A stretch of 10,692 nt of DNA from Gallionella sp. (GTDB taxonomy: Bacteria > Pseudomonadota > Gammaproteobacteria > Burkholderiales > Gallionellaceae), in NCBI GenBank assembly GCA_017880945.1, contig JADGRM010000052.1, forward strand, positions 1-10,692, given 5' to 3'. The notes under the pieces are model-generated. The model was not told where the DNA came from. It made no database searches and saw only the letters and a program-made list of their open reading frames with translations. Below are positions 1 through 7,303 of this stretch, in pieces. A program made the position numbers and the translations under genes. How positions within the stretch are numbered: the first letter of the stretch is position 1; each line of letters opens with the position of its first letter.

Positions 1-938
1 TTGGGCAGGTCGAGATGCGCGACGAAGCGCACGTTGGGTTTGTCGATGCCCATGCCGAAGGCCACGGTCGCCACCATCACCACGCCTTCCTCGCGCAGGA
101 AGCGGCTCTGATTTTTACTGCGCGTCGCGGCATCCAGTCCGGCATGGTAAGGCAGCGCATCCCAGCCGCGCTCTTTTAACCAGGCGGCAGTTTCATCGAC
201 TTTCTTGCGCGACAGGCAATAAACGATGCCCGCATCATTCGGGTGTTCAACTTCAAGAAACGCTTGTAACTGATTGCGTGCATTGTTTTTTTGTGTAACG
301 CGATAGCGGATGTTGGCGCGGTCGAAGCTGGAGACGAACTGGCGCGCTTGCTCCAGCGCCAGCCGTTCGACGATTTCACCGCGCGTCGGCGTATCGGCAG
401 TCGCGGTCAGCGCGATGCGCGGCACAGCGGGGAAGCGTTCGTGCAATACGGTCAGCGCGCGGTATTCGGGGCGGAAGTCATGGCCCCATTGTGAGACGCA
501 GTGGGCTTCGTCGATCGCGAAGAGGGCCAGTCCGGATGCTTCTTGAACCTGCTCCAGCAGGCTGAGGAAGCCGGGCATCAGCAGGCGTTCCGGGGCGACA
601 TAGAGCAGGTCGAGTTCGCCCCGCAACAAGCGGCTTTGCACTTCGCGCGCGGCATCGGCAGCTATGCTGGAATTGAGGAAGGCGGCCTTTACCCCGAGCT
701 GGCGGAGTGCATCCACCTGGTCCTGCATCAGCGCGATCAGCGGCGAGACCACGATGCCTATACCCGGACGCAGCAGGGCAGGAATCTGGTAGCAAAGCGA
801 TTTGCCGCCGCCGGTCGGCATCAGCACCAGCGCATCGCCGCCCTCAACGACGTGCTCGACGATGGCCTGCTGCTCGCCGCGGAATGCGGAGTAGCCGAAA
901 ACGTCATGGAGTATCTGGCGGGCTGATGGTGATGTCAT
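1..938 (-). CDS. recQ: ATP-dependent DNA helicase RecQ (N-terminal ~312 residues, cut by the window edge)
   Basis: This is a superfamily 2, 3'-to-5' DNA helicase acting in recombination and repair. Translating the minus strand from ATG at 938 gives an open frame to the left edge. Visible motifs in order: motif 0 (FGYSAFRGEQQAI, about residues 14-26), Walker A PTGGGKS (41-47, Lys46), motif Ia SPLIALMQDQV, the DEAH box with the RecQ aromatic-rich loop (DEAHCVSQWGHDFRP), motif III LTATAD, and motif V VATVAFGMGIDKPNVRFV near the edge. Motif VI, the zinc-binding/winged-helix region and HRDC domain would lie outside. The usual length is about 600 residues, so roughly half is present. The start was chosen because it places motif 0 about 14 residues in, as in the family; no clear Shine-Dalgarno precedes it. 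It is divergent from the MlaF-like gene and has no functional link to the sugar genes. Confidence 0.95.
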   Translation of the reverse strand, partial: MTSPSARQILHDVFGYSAFRGEQQAIVEHVVEGGDALVLMPTGGGKSLCYQIPALLRPGIGIVVSPLIALMQDQVDALRQLGVKAAFLNSSIAADAAREVQSRLLRGELDLLYVAPERLLMPGFLSLLEQVQEASGLALFAIDEAHCVSQWGHDFRPEYRALTVLHERFPAVPRIALTATADTPTRGEIVERLALEQARQFVSSFDRANIRYRVTQKNNARNQLQAFLEVEHPNDAGIVYCLSRKKVDETAAWLKERGWDALPYHAGLDAATRSKNQSRFLREEGVVMVATVAFGMGIDKPNVRFVAHLDLP

Positions 939-1059
939 GGGTGATTGCGGTGGGGGTAGTTGATGATGGGGGGTAATGCAATTTCAAAATATTTCGGCTT
1001 CGCCCCAAAACAGTGGTAGCATTTTAACGCGTGACAGGCCCGAAAAGGAGCGAAAGATA
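939..1059. promoter_or_regulatory. Divergent intergenic region between recQ and the MlaF-like ATPase gene
   Basis: About 120 bases separate the two divergently read start codons and must hold both promoters. I cannot identify convincing -35/-10 pairs for either side. The only clear signal is the ribosome binding site AAAAGGAG at 1043-1050, 9 nt before TTG at 1060. A longer in-frame reading from ATG 976 crosses much of this stretch. Its extra 28 residues lack any feature of the ABC fold, and no Shine-Dalgarno precedes 976. Confidence 0.45.
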
Positions 1060-1878
1060 TTGGATCAAACGTCGAAAAACCTGGTCGAGATTAGCGACCT
1101 CCATTTCGCATATGGCAAACGAGAGGTGCTCAAAGGCATCAATCTCTCCATCCCTCGCGGAAAGATCGTCGCCATACTTGGCGTCAGCGGATGCGGCAAA
1201 ACCACATTGCTGCGCCATTTTGGCGGCCAGTTGCGGCCGTCGCGCGGCGCCGTGAAGTTCATGGGCCAGGTGGTTCACGAACTCAACAACGACGAGCTGT
1301 ATAAGATGCGCCTGAAAATGGGCATGATGTTCCAGGTGAGCGGATTATTCACGGACTTGTCGGTCTATGACAATCTGGCCTTCCCGATGCGCGAGCATAC
1401 CGATCTTCCGGAAGAATTGATCCACGACCTGGTATTGATGAAGTTGCATGCCGTGGGGTTGCGCAATGCCCGCAACCTGATGCCGAGCGAGTTGTCGGGG
1501 GGCATGGAACGCCGTGTGGCGCTGGCGCGGGCGATCGCCACCGATCCCGCACTGATCATCTACGATGAGCCATTCGCCGGCCTCGACCCGATTTCGCTCA
1601 ACACCATTGCAAACCTGATCCGCCGTCTGAACGACGCGCTGGGAGTGACTTCAGTCGTGGTGACTTACGACATTTCGGAATCGCTGAAGATTGTCGATTA
1701 TGTTTATTTTATCCATGACGGCAAGGTGGTGGCAGAAGGCGAAGCGGCGGATATGCTTGATTCGAAAAATCCGTTCGTCCATCAATTCGTCCACTCTGAA
1801 CCGGATGGACCGGTCTCATTCCAATATCCGAGCGGGTCCTACGCCGAGGATCTGGAATTCAAGGGAACAGCGATTTGA
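1060..1878 (+). CDS. mlaF: MlaF-like ABC transporter ATP-binding protein (orphan, Ttg2A/MlaF family)
   Basis: This is a cytoplasmic ATPase of the MlaF (Ttg2A) family, which powers the MlaFEDB inner-membrane complex that moves phospholipids between inner and outer membranes. Starting at TTG 1060 it has 272 residues, close to E. coli MlaF (about 269). The start is supported by AAAAGGAG 9 nt upstream; ATG 976 is an in-frame alternative (300 residues) without such a site. Walker A GVSGCGKTT (41-49), Q-loop Gln92, signature LSGGM (145-149) and Walker B IIYDEP (166-171) are intact. The C-terminal extension containing DGPVSFQYPSGSY is typical of MlaF, where it joins the two ATPase subunits. Oddities: the H-loop reads VVVTYDI, with Tyr203 where histidine is expected, and no permease (mlaE), MCE protein (mlaD), mlaC or mlaB follows. 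The next gene is pgi on the opposite strand. Family assignment is firm; the transport role is inferred. Confidence 0.88.
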   Translation: MDQTSKNLVEISDLHFAYGKREVLKGINLSIPRGKIVAILGVSGCGKTTLLRHFGGQLRPSRGAVKFMGQVVHELNNDELYKMRLKMGMMFQVSGLFTDLSVYDNLAFPMREHTDLPEELIHDLVLMKLHAVGLRNARNLMPSELSGGMERRVALARAIATDPALIIYDEPFAGLDPISLNTIANLIRRLNDALGVTSVVVTYDISESLKIVDYVYFIHDGKVVAEGEAADMLDSKNPFVHQFVHSEPDGPVSFQYPSGSYAEDLEFKGTAI

Positions 1879-1900
1879 TTCTGGGGGGCGTTCTGGTAGC

Positions 1901-3601
1901 CTAGCGGTGATTGCGGTAATAATCGATCAACCCGTTGGTCGAGGCATCATGTCTTGAGGCGGAAGTCGCATCGCGCAATTCCGGCAGGATCTTCCCGGCC
2001 AGTTGTTTGCCCAGTTCCACGCCCCATTGGTCGAAGGGGTTGATGTTCCACACCACGCTTTGCACAAACACCTTGTGTTCATACAGCGCGATCAGCATAC
2101 CCAGTGTGTGCGGGTCGAGCTTGTCGAAAAGCAGTGTGTTGGTCGGTTTGTTGCCCGGAAATACCTTGTGCGGCAGCAGGGCTTCCAGCGCCTCGCCATG
2201 CAAGCCTTGCGCTTCCAGTTCGGCACGCGCTTCTGCTGCGGTCTTGCCGACCATCAAGGCTTCGGTCTGCGCGAAACAGTTTGCGAGCAGGATGGCGTGA
2301 TGTTCGCCGAGCGGATTCTGGCTGCGCAAGGGCGCGAGGAAATCCGCCGGTATCAGGCGCGTGCCCTGATGGATGAGTTGGTAGAAAGCATGCTGGCCGT
2401 TGGTGCCGGGTTCGCCCCACACCACCATGCCGGTATCGTAATCAACAGTGTTGCCGTCGCGATCAACGCCCTTGCCGTTGCTCTCCATCTCCAGTTGTTG
2501 CAGATAAGCCGGGAAGCGATGCAGGTATTGGTCGTAGGGGAACACTGCGTTCGAGCCTGCTCCGAAGAAGTTGCCATACCAGATGCCGAGCATCCCCATC
2601 AGAACCGGCATGTTCTTGTCCAGTGGCGCGTTGCGAAAGTGCTCGTCCATCGTATAACCGCCGCCCAGCAATTCCTCGAACCTGTCCATGCCCACAAACA
2701 GCGCGATGGGCAGGCCGATGGCCGACCATAGCGAATAGCGTCCGCCGACCCAATCCCAAAACTCGAACACGTAGCTTGGATTGATGCCGAACTTGGAAGT
2801 GGCTTCGAGGTTGGTGGAGACTGCGGCGAAATGTTCCGCCACGGCCTGCTCATCGCCCATCTTTCCGATCAGCCAGGCGCGTGCCGAGCGGGCGTTGGTC
2901 ATGGTTTCCTGGGTGGTGAAGGTCTTCGAGCTGATGATGAACAGCGTGGTTGCGGCATCCAGGTTCTTCAGCGTTTCGACTAGATGCGTGCCATCCACAT
3001 TGGAAACGAAATGCGCGCGCAGATTCTGGCTGGCGTAGGACTTGAGGGCTTCGCACACCATCAACGGGCCGAGGTCGGAGCCGCCGATACCGATGTTGAC
3101 GATGTCGGTGATCTGCTTGCCGGTGTGTCCGACATGTTGCCCATTGCGCACTGCGTCGGAAAAGTTGCGCATCAGACCCAGCACACGCCGCACATCCGGC
3201 ATGACATCCTTGCCATCTACCAGCACCGGGCGGCCGGAACGGTTGCGCAGCGCGGTGTGCAGCGCAGCACGTTGTTCGGTGCTGTTGATCTTCTCGCCAG
3301 CAAACATGCGTTCGACTTGTTTGGTAATTCCGGTTTGCCTGGCTAGTTCCAGAAGCAGTTTGACGGTTTCAGCATTGATACGATTCTTGGAGTAATCGAA
3401 CACCAGGCTGATGGAACTACTAGCCATTCGACTAGGCTGGCAAACTATGCCAGCTGAGTCGCTGGTTATATCGAGTCGCAACGAAAATTTATCAAAGCGC
3501 TCCGGATCGTCCTGAAACATCTGCCGCATCTGGAGTGGTTGGATAGTGGTGCAATGAGCGCCGAGTGCCTGCCATGCGGCAGAACGGGTAAGTTTTGACA
3601 T
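1901..3601 (-). CDS. pgi: Glucose-6-phosphate isomerase
   Basis: This cytosolic enzyme interconverts glucose-6-phosphate and fructose-6-phosphate, linking glycolysis/gluconeogenesis to glycogen synthesis. The protein has 566 residues against about 549 in E. coli. PGI signature 1 (DWVGGRYSLWSAIG, 283-296) and the C-terminal signature around FDQWGVELGK (523-532) are present. So are the residues equivalent to the E. coli catalytic Glu355, His386 and Lys514: Glu373 in MESNGK, His404 in GTNGQHAFYQ and Lys532. The constant offset of +18 at all three shows that the extra length lies near the N-terminus. It is an insertion of about 19 residues at roughly 45-63, between KFSLRLD and VFDYSKNRI, encoded by a palindromic DNA segment (separate entry). 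The ATG start has only a weak upstream GAG. The gene lies 88 nt downstream of glgB on the same strand, so co-transcription is likely. It converges on the MlaF-like gene with a 22-nt gap and no obvious terminator between. Confidence 0.97.
   Translation of the reverse strand: MSKLTRSAAWQALGAHCTTIQPLQMRQMFQDDPERFDKFSLRLDITSDSAGIVCQPSRMASSSISLVFDYSKNRINAETVKLLLELARQTGITKQVERMFAGEKINSTEQRAALHTALRNRSGRPVLVDGKDVMPDVRRVLGLMRNFSDAVRNGQHVGHTGKQITDIVNIGIGGSDLGPLMVCEALKSYASQNLRAHFVSNVDGTHLVETLKNLDAATTLFIISSKTFTTQETMTNARSARAWLIGKMGDEQAVAEHFAAVSTNLEATSKFGINPSYVFEFWDWVGGRYSLWSAIGLPIALFVGMDRFEELLGGGYTMDEHFRNAPLDKNMPVLMGMLGIWYGNFFGAGSNAVFPYDQYLHRFPAYLQQLEMESNGKGVDRDGNTVDYDTGMVVWGEPGTNGQHAFYQLIHQGTRLIPADFLAPLRSQNPLGEHHAILLANCFAQTEALMVGKTAAEARAELEAQGLHGEALEALLPHKVFPGNKPTNTLLFDKLDPHTLGMLIALYEHKVFVQSVVWNINPFDQWGVELGKQLAGKILPELRDATSASRHDASTNGLIDYYRNHR
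3421..3468. repeat. Imperfect palindrome inside pgi, coinciding with an in-frame insertion
   Basis: Left arm 3429-3442 (CGACTAGGCTGGCA) and right arm 3448-3461 (TGCCAGCTGAGTCG) are inverted repeats matching at 12 of 14 positions around the loop AACTA. The stem extends outward as TAGCCA (3421-3426) against TGGTTA (3463-3468), with one G-T pair after a small internal loop. The segment lies within the roughly 57 nt (about 3413-3469) that encode the extra residues of Pgi. Base matches are read directly from the sequence. That it is an inserted element is an inference from comparison with E. coli Pgi recalled from memory. Confidence 0.6.
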
Positions 3602-3689
3602 GGTGGTATTAGCTCAAATCAACTGATACAAATAAAGTTTCAGGACTTCAATTTTTCCTGACCAATCTCTCGCGAGTGAAGAAAATTGC
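3602..3689 (-). other. glgB-pgi intergenic spacer with a weak stem-loop
   Basis: This 88-nt spacer between the glgB stop and the pgi start contains a 6-bp inverted repeat, TCAGGA (3640-3645) and TCCTGA (3656-3661), with a 10-nt loop. On the minus strand it is followed by a mixed stretch (AACTTTATTTG) rather than a clean U tract, so it is at best a leaky terminator or a processing hairpin. An 8-bp palindrome CTCGCGAG lies at 3669-3676. No convincing promoter for pgi alone was found. Confidence 0.3.
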
Positions 3690-5861
3690 TTAAGCTTCTG
3701 GTATCAAAATCACTCCGGCCAACGGTGGCAACGTGATCTCGGCGGAGTAGGGCAGACCCATCCACGGAATCGCTTCGGCATTTATCAATCCGGCATTACC
3801 CATGTTGCTGCCCGCGTAATACTGTGAATCGCTGTTCAGCGCTTCACGATACTGTGCTTGCGTGGGCAAGCCGATGCGATAGTGGTTGCGAGGTACGGGT
3901 GTCAGATTCAACGCGATAATGACACTGGAACCGTCGCGCGCACGGCGCTGGTAGGACAACACCGATTTTTCCGCATCGTTGCAGTCTACCCAGGCGAAAC
4001 CTTCATGATCGAAATCCAAATCATGCAGCGCGGACAGATTGCGATAGAGTTGGTTGAGGTCGTGGGTCAGATTTTGCACGCCGCGATGCAACTCTTCACG
4101 CAACTGCCACCATTCCAGTTCCCATTTCAATTGCCACTCGCGCCCCTGGGCGATCTCGTTGCCCATGAAGTTGAGTTTTTTGCCCGGGCTGGTCATTTGA
4201 TAAGTCAGCAGCAAACGCAGGTTGGCAAATTTCTGCCAGGCATCGCCGGGCATCTTGGACAACAGCGAACCTTTGCCATGCACGACTTCATCATGCGAGA
4301 ACGGCATCACGAAGTTTTCGGTGTAGGCGTAAAGCTGGCCGAAGGTCAGTTCGTTGTGGTGGTAGCGGCGATGCACCGGCTCGTGCTGAAAATAGCCCAG
4401 CGTGTCGTTCATCCAGCCCATGTTCCACTTAATCGAGAATCCCAACCCGCCAAGATAGACCGGGCGTGACACACCCGGCCACGCGGTGGACTCTTCGGCC
4501 ATCGTCAATGCACCGGGAAACTCTTCATGCACCATCACATTCATCTCGCGCAGGAAATCCACTGCCTCAAGATTCTCGCGCCCGCCGTATTTGTTGGGTA
4601 TCCATTCACCTGCCTTGCGCGAGTAATCCAGGTATAACATGGATGCGACCGCATCCACGCGCAGGCCGTCGAAGTGGAATTCTGATAGCCAGAAGTGTGC
4701 ACTGGACATCAGGAAAGACTTAATTTCGTTGCGCCCATAATTGAAGATGTGTGTACCCCAGTCCTGATGGAAACCAAGACGCGGATCTTGGTGCTCGTAC
4801 AGTGCCGTGCCATCAAAACGCGCCAGCGCCCAGCTATCCTGCGGGAAATGCGCCGGCACCCAATCGAGGATCACACCGACACCCGCCTGATGACAGGTGT
4901 CGATGAGAAAGCGCAATTCGTCGGGAGAACCAAAGCGGCTGGTCGCGGCAAAATATCCGGTGGCCTGATAACCCCATGATTCATCCAGCGGATGCTCGGA
5001 AATCGGCATGAGCTCGATGTGCGTGTAGCCCATGCCTTTGACGTAAGGCACGAGGTCGGTAGCCAATTCGCTATAGGTGTAGAAACGGCCATCCGGGTGG
5101 CGTTTCCAAGAACCGGCATGGACTTCGTATATGTTGATCGCACCGTGCAACCAGTCCCATTGCCCGCGTTGCTTCAACCATTCGGCATCTTGCCAGCGAT
5201 GTTCGTTGGCGGGCGCAGCCAGTGAGGCTGTGCCCGGACGCAACTCATAACCTTGTGCGTAAGGGTCTGTCTTGGTCAGCAGTTGGCCGGTGTTGCGGTT
5301 GCGGATCTCATAGCGATACAGCGCGTGTTGCTTGATCCCGGGAATGAATAATTCCCACACGCCGCTGGAGCCATGATAGCGCATGGCATGAATACGTCCA
5401 TCCCAATTATTGAATTCGCCCACCACACTGACGCGTTCGGCATTCGGAGCCCATACGGCAAAGCGCACGCCTTTCACCCCGTTGATTTCGACCGCATGCG
5501 AACCCAGCATCCGGTAGCCTTGGTGCAGCTTGCCTTCGCTGAACAAATATAAATCCTGTTGCGAAATGTGTGAAGGGAATTGGTAGGGGTCGTATATCTC
5601 GTGCGTCACAGTGCCATAGTGCATACGCAAGCGGTAGGGGCGTGCTGGTTCTGTTTTGCCGCGCCATTCGAAAATTCCGGCGGGATGTATGCGCTTGAGC
5701 AGCTCGCCGTCAGTTTCGTTGACCAGCGCGACTTGAGTTGCGTAAGGTTCGTATACGCGTATGACCCATTCTGAACCTTTCTGATGCAAACCGAGCAAAG
5801 CAAAAGGATCAGAAAGACGTGATTGCAGCAACGATTCGATCAGATTATCCACCCTTGGCAC
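3690..5861 (-). CDS. glgB: 1,4-alpha-glucan (glycogen) branching enzyme, GH13
   Basis: This enzyme transfers alpha-1,4-glucan segments to form alpha-1,6 branches during glycogen synthesis in the cytoplasm. It has 723 residues against 728 in E. coli, and alignment is nearly colinear. An N1 domain (about 1-115) is followed by a CBM48-type N2 domain (about 125-225, with VSVVGEFNNWDGR), the GH13 barrel (about 245-610) and a C-terminal beta domain. Catalytic residues are Asp403 in LRVDAVASM, Glu456 in MAEEST and Asp524 in SHDEVVHGK, each two less than E. coli Asp405/Glu458/Asp526. The barrel motif DWVPAHFP is present. The start codon is GTG at 5861. A second in-frame GTG at 5852 (residue 4) has AGGG at good spacing (8 nt) and may be the real start. 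There is no ATG candidate. The gene is divergent from glgC and upstream of pgi on the same strand. Confidence 0.97.
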   Translation of the reverse strand: MPRVDNLIESLLQSRLSDPFALLGLHQKGSEWVIRVYEPYATQVALVNETDGELLKRIHPAGIFEWRGKTEPARPYRLRMHYGTVTHEIYDPYQFPSHISQQDLYLFSEGKLHQGYRMLGSHAVEINGVKGVRFAVWAPNAERVSVVGEFNNWDGRIHAMRYHGSSGVWELFIPGIKQHALYRYEIRNRNTGQLLTKTDPYAQGYELRPGTASLAAPANEHRWQDAEWLKQRGQWDWLHGAINIYEVHAGSWKRHPDGRFYTYSELATDLVPYVKGMGYTHIELMPISEHPLDESWGYQATGYFAATSRFGSPDELRFLIDTCHQAGVGVILDWVPAHFPQDSWALARFDGTALYEHQDPRLGFHQDWGTHIFNYGRNEIKSFLMSSAHFWLSEFHFDGLRVDAVASMLYLDYSRKAGEWIPNKYGGRENLEAVDFLREMNVMVHEEFPGALTMAEESTAWPGVSRPVYLGGLGFSIKWNMGWMNDTLGYFQHEPVHRRYHHNELTFGQLYAYTENFVMPFSHDEVVHGKGSLLSKMPGDAWQKFANLRLLLTYQMTSPGKKLNFMGNEIAQGREWQLKWELEWWQLREELHRGVQNLTHDLNQLYRNLSALHDLDFDHEGFAWVDCNDAEKSVLSYQRRARDGSSVIIALNLTPVPRNHYRIGLPTQAQYREALNSDSQYYAGSNMGNAGLINAEAIPWMGLPYSAEITLPPLAGVILIPEA

Positions 5862-5937
5862 CCTATTGTTCTTGTCTAGTAAGGCAATTGTAAACGATAA
5901 TGCACATACTTTTTAAGGTTTATCAGGAGTAGCCAAA
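5862..5937. promoter_or_regulatory. Shared divergent promoter region of glgB(-pgi) and glgC-GH57-malQ
   Basis: All five sugar genes are read away from this 76-bp AT-rich spacer. For glgC, a plausible sigma-70 promoter is TTGTCT (5872-5877), an 18-nt spacer and GATAAT (5896-5901), leaving a leader of about 30 nt. The glgC ribosome binding site AGGAG is at 5925-5929, 8 nt before ATG 5938. For glgB the only -35-like match is TTTACA on the minus strand (5889-5894). Its paired -10 would put transcription start at or inside the glgB start, so the glgB promoter is unresolved. I see no regulator palindrome. Confidence 0.45.
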
Positions 5938-7263
5938 ATGGATGCAGAGTTAGGTTACCTGCAAAAAAAATATCATGTCGCGGTGGGTGGTCCTGCGCCG
6001 CGTTTTGTCAGCCGCATCACCAAAAACACCTACGCGATGATACTGGCCGGGGGACGGGGCAGCCGTCTGCATCAATTGACGGATTGGCGAGCCAAGCCTG
6101 CGGTGCCTTTTGGCGGCAAGTTCCGCATCATCGATTTCGTGCTGTCCAATTGTGTGAATTCGGGTATCCGCCATATCGGTGTGGCGACGCAATACAAGTC
6201 TCACAGCCTGATTCAACACATCCAGCGCGGCTGGTCGTTTTTGAATGGCCAGTTCGGCGAATTCGTTGACTTGCTCCCAGCACAACAGCGCGTCAGCGAG
6301 GACCATTGGTACAAAGGTACGGCTGATGCGGTGTTCCAGAATCTGGATATTTTGCGCGAATCGAACCCCGACTTCGTGCTGATATTGGCAGGTGATCATG
6401 TGTACAAGATGGACTACGGCAAGTTACTGGCATTCCATGTGGAAAATAAAGCCGACATGACTGTGGCCTGCTTGGAAGTGCCCATCGCCGAAGCCACCGC
6501 GTTTGGCGTGATGAGTGTGGATGATCATTCACGCGTCGTCGAATTCGCGGAAAAACCAACCAATCCGGCCTCCATTCCCGACAAGCCGGGCAAATCGCTG
6601 GCCAGTATGGGCATTTATGTGTTCAACAAGGATTTCCTTTTCGAACAATTGGTTCGCGATGCCGATGACCCTCATTCCAGCCATGATTTTGGCAAAGATC
6701 TGATCCCGCATATGGTTGATAAGTATCGCGTGTTCGCGCAGAATTTTGAACATAGTTGTGCGGGCATGGGGGAAGGCAATGTGCCGTATTGGCGTGACGT
6801 GGGAACAATCGATTCCTATTGGGAGGCCAACATGGAGCTGACCAAGGTGATTCCCGATTTGAACATGTACGATCAGGAATGGCCGATTTGGACTCATCAG
6901 GAGCAATTGCCCCCGGCAAAGTTCGTGTTCGACGAGGATAGTCGCCGTGGTATGGCAATAGATTCGCTGGTTTCCGGCGGATGCATCGTGAGCGGTTCGA
7001 CCGTGCGCCGCTCGTTGCTTTTTTCTGATGTGCGCATCAATGGTTACTGCACTATCGAAGACTCGGTGTTACTGCCCAATGTGGATGTGTGTCGCGATGT
7101 CACATTGAAACGCGTCATCGTGGACAAGAACTGCAAGATCCCCGACGGTCTGGTGGTCGGAGTCAATCCGGAGGCGGATCGCAAACGCTTTCATGTCAGC
7201 CCGAATGGAGTGACACTGATCACCCCTGATATGCTCGGGCAAAACGTACATCGCAGCCGTTGA
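5938..7263 (+). CDS. glgC: Glucose-1-phosphate adenylyltransferase (ADP-glucose pyrophosphorylase)
   Basis: The enzyme makes ADP-glucose and pyrophosphate from ATP and glucose-1-phosphate, the committed step of bacterial glycogen synthesis; the family is allosterically controlled. It has 441 residues (E. coli 431), with a nucleotidyltransferase domain followed by a left-handed beta-helix domain. Visible motifs: the nucleotide loop LAGGRGSRLHQLTDWRAKP (36-54), FGGKFRIIDF (58-67), LAGDHVYKMDY (150-160) with catalytic Asp153, the sugar-phosphate site VEFAEKPTNP (201-210) with Lys206, SHDFGKDLIP (248-257) and YWRDVGT. The hexapeptide-like C-terminus contains SLVSGGCIVSGS. The ATG start is supported by AGGAG 8 nt upstream. 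It is the first gene of the rightward cluster. The Lys/Arg-rich region after the nucleotide loop resembles the E. coli activator site, so fructose-1,6-bisphosphate-type activation is possible but inferred. Confidence 0.97.
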   Translation: MDAELGYLQKKYHVAVGGPAPRFVSRITKNTYAMILAGGRGSRLHQLTDWRAKPAVPFGGKFRIIDFVLSNCVNSGIRHIGVATQYKSHSLIQHIQRGWSFLNGQFGEFVDLLPAQQRVSEDHWYKGTADAVFQNLDILRESNPDFVLILAGDHVYKMDYGKLLAFHVENKADMTVACLEVPIAEATAFGVMSVDDHSRVVEFAEKPTNPASIPDKPGKSLASMGIYVFNKDFLFEQLVRDADDPHSSHDFGKDLIPHMVDKYRVFAQNFEHSCAGMGEGNVPYWRDVGTIDSYWEANMELTKVIPDLNMYDQEWPIWTHQEQLPPAKFVFDEDSRRGMAIDSLVSGGCIVSGSTVRRSLLFSDVRINGYCTIEDSVLLPNVDVCRDVTLKRVIVDKNCKIPDGLVVGVNPEADRKRFHVSPNGVTLITPDMLGQNVHRSR

Positions 7264-7303
7264 TTTCACCCCCGCTGACGAAAGGCGGGTGGAGTCCAAA
7301 ATT
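7264..7303 (+). promoter_or_regulatory. glgC-GH57 spacer: small hairpin and the ribosome binding site that sets the GH57 start
   Basis: The sequence CCCGC (7271-7275) can pair with GCGGG (7285-7289) across a 9-nt loop, just before GGAG (7291-7294). GGAG lies 9 nt upstream of ATG 7304. A GTG at 7289 is in frame but has its nearest purine-rich match only about 3 nt away, so ATG 7304 is the better start. The hairpin abuts the ribosome binding site and could modulate translation, but the stem is short. Confidence 0.4.

Noticed and set aside
501..926. A 141-codon plus-strand frame over recQ
   Set aside because: The opposite strand here encodes continuous RecQ motifs (Walker A, DEAH box, motif III), so this frame is a shadow.
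976..1059. An N-terminal extension of 28 residues on the MlaF-like ATPase from ATG 976
   Set aside because: No ribosome binding site precedes 976, while TTG 1060 has AAAAGGAG at 9 nt and gives the normal family length.
1879..1900. A bidirectional terminator between the MlaF-like gene and pgi
   Set aside because: The 22-nt gap holds no inverted repeat or T tract; if there is termination it must occur inside the converging genes.
2003..2731. A 242-codon open frame on the plus strand inside pgi
   Set aside because: It lies fully antisense to a clearly functional pgi with intact signatures, has low-complexity composition expected from codon bias of the opposite strand, and shows no recognisable domain.
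3421..3468. An integron attC-like site
   Set aside because: The palindrome lacks the terminal RYYYAAC/GTTRRRY core sites and lies within a housekeeping gene with no cassette structure.
3640..3661. A rho-independent terminator of glgB
   Set aside because: The stem is only 6 bp with A-T content and is not followed by a proper U run; kept only as a weak stem-loop in the spacer.
3858..4469. A 203-codon open frame on the plus strand inside glgB
   Set aside because: It is antisense to the GH13 catalytic and C-terminal region of GlgB and has no motif or ribosome binding site; it is a shadow frame.
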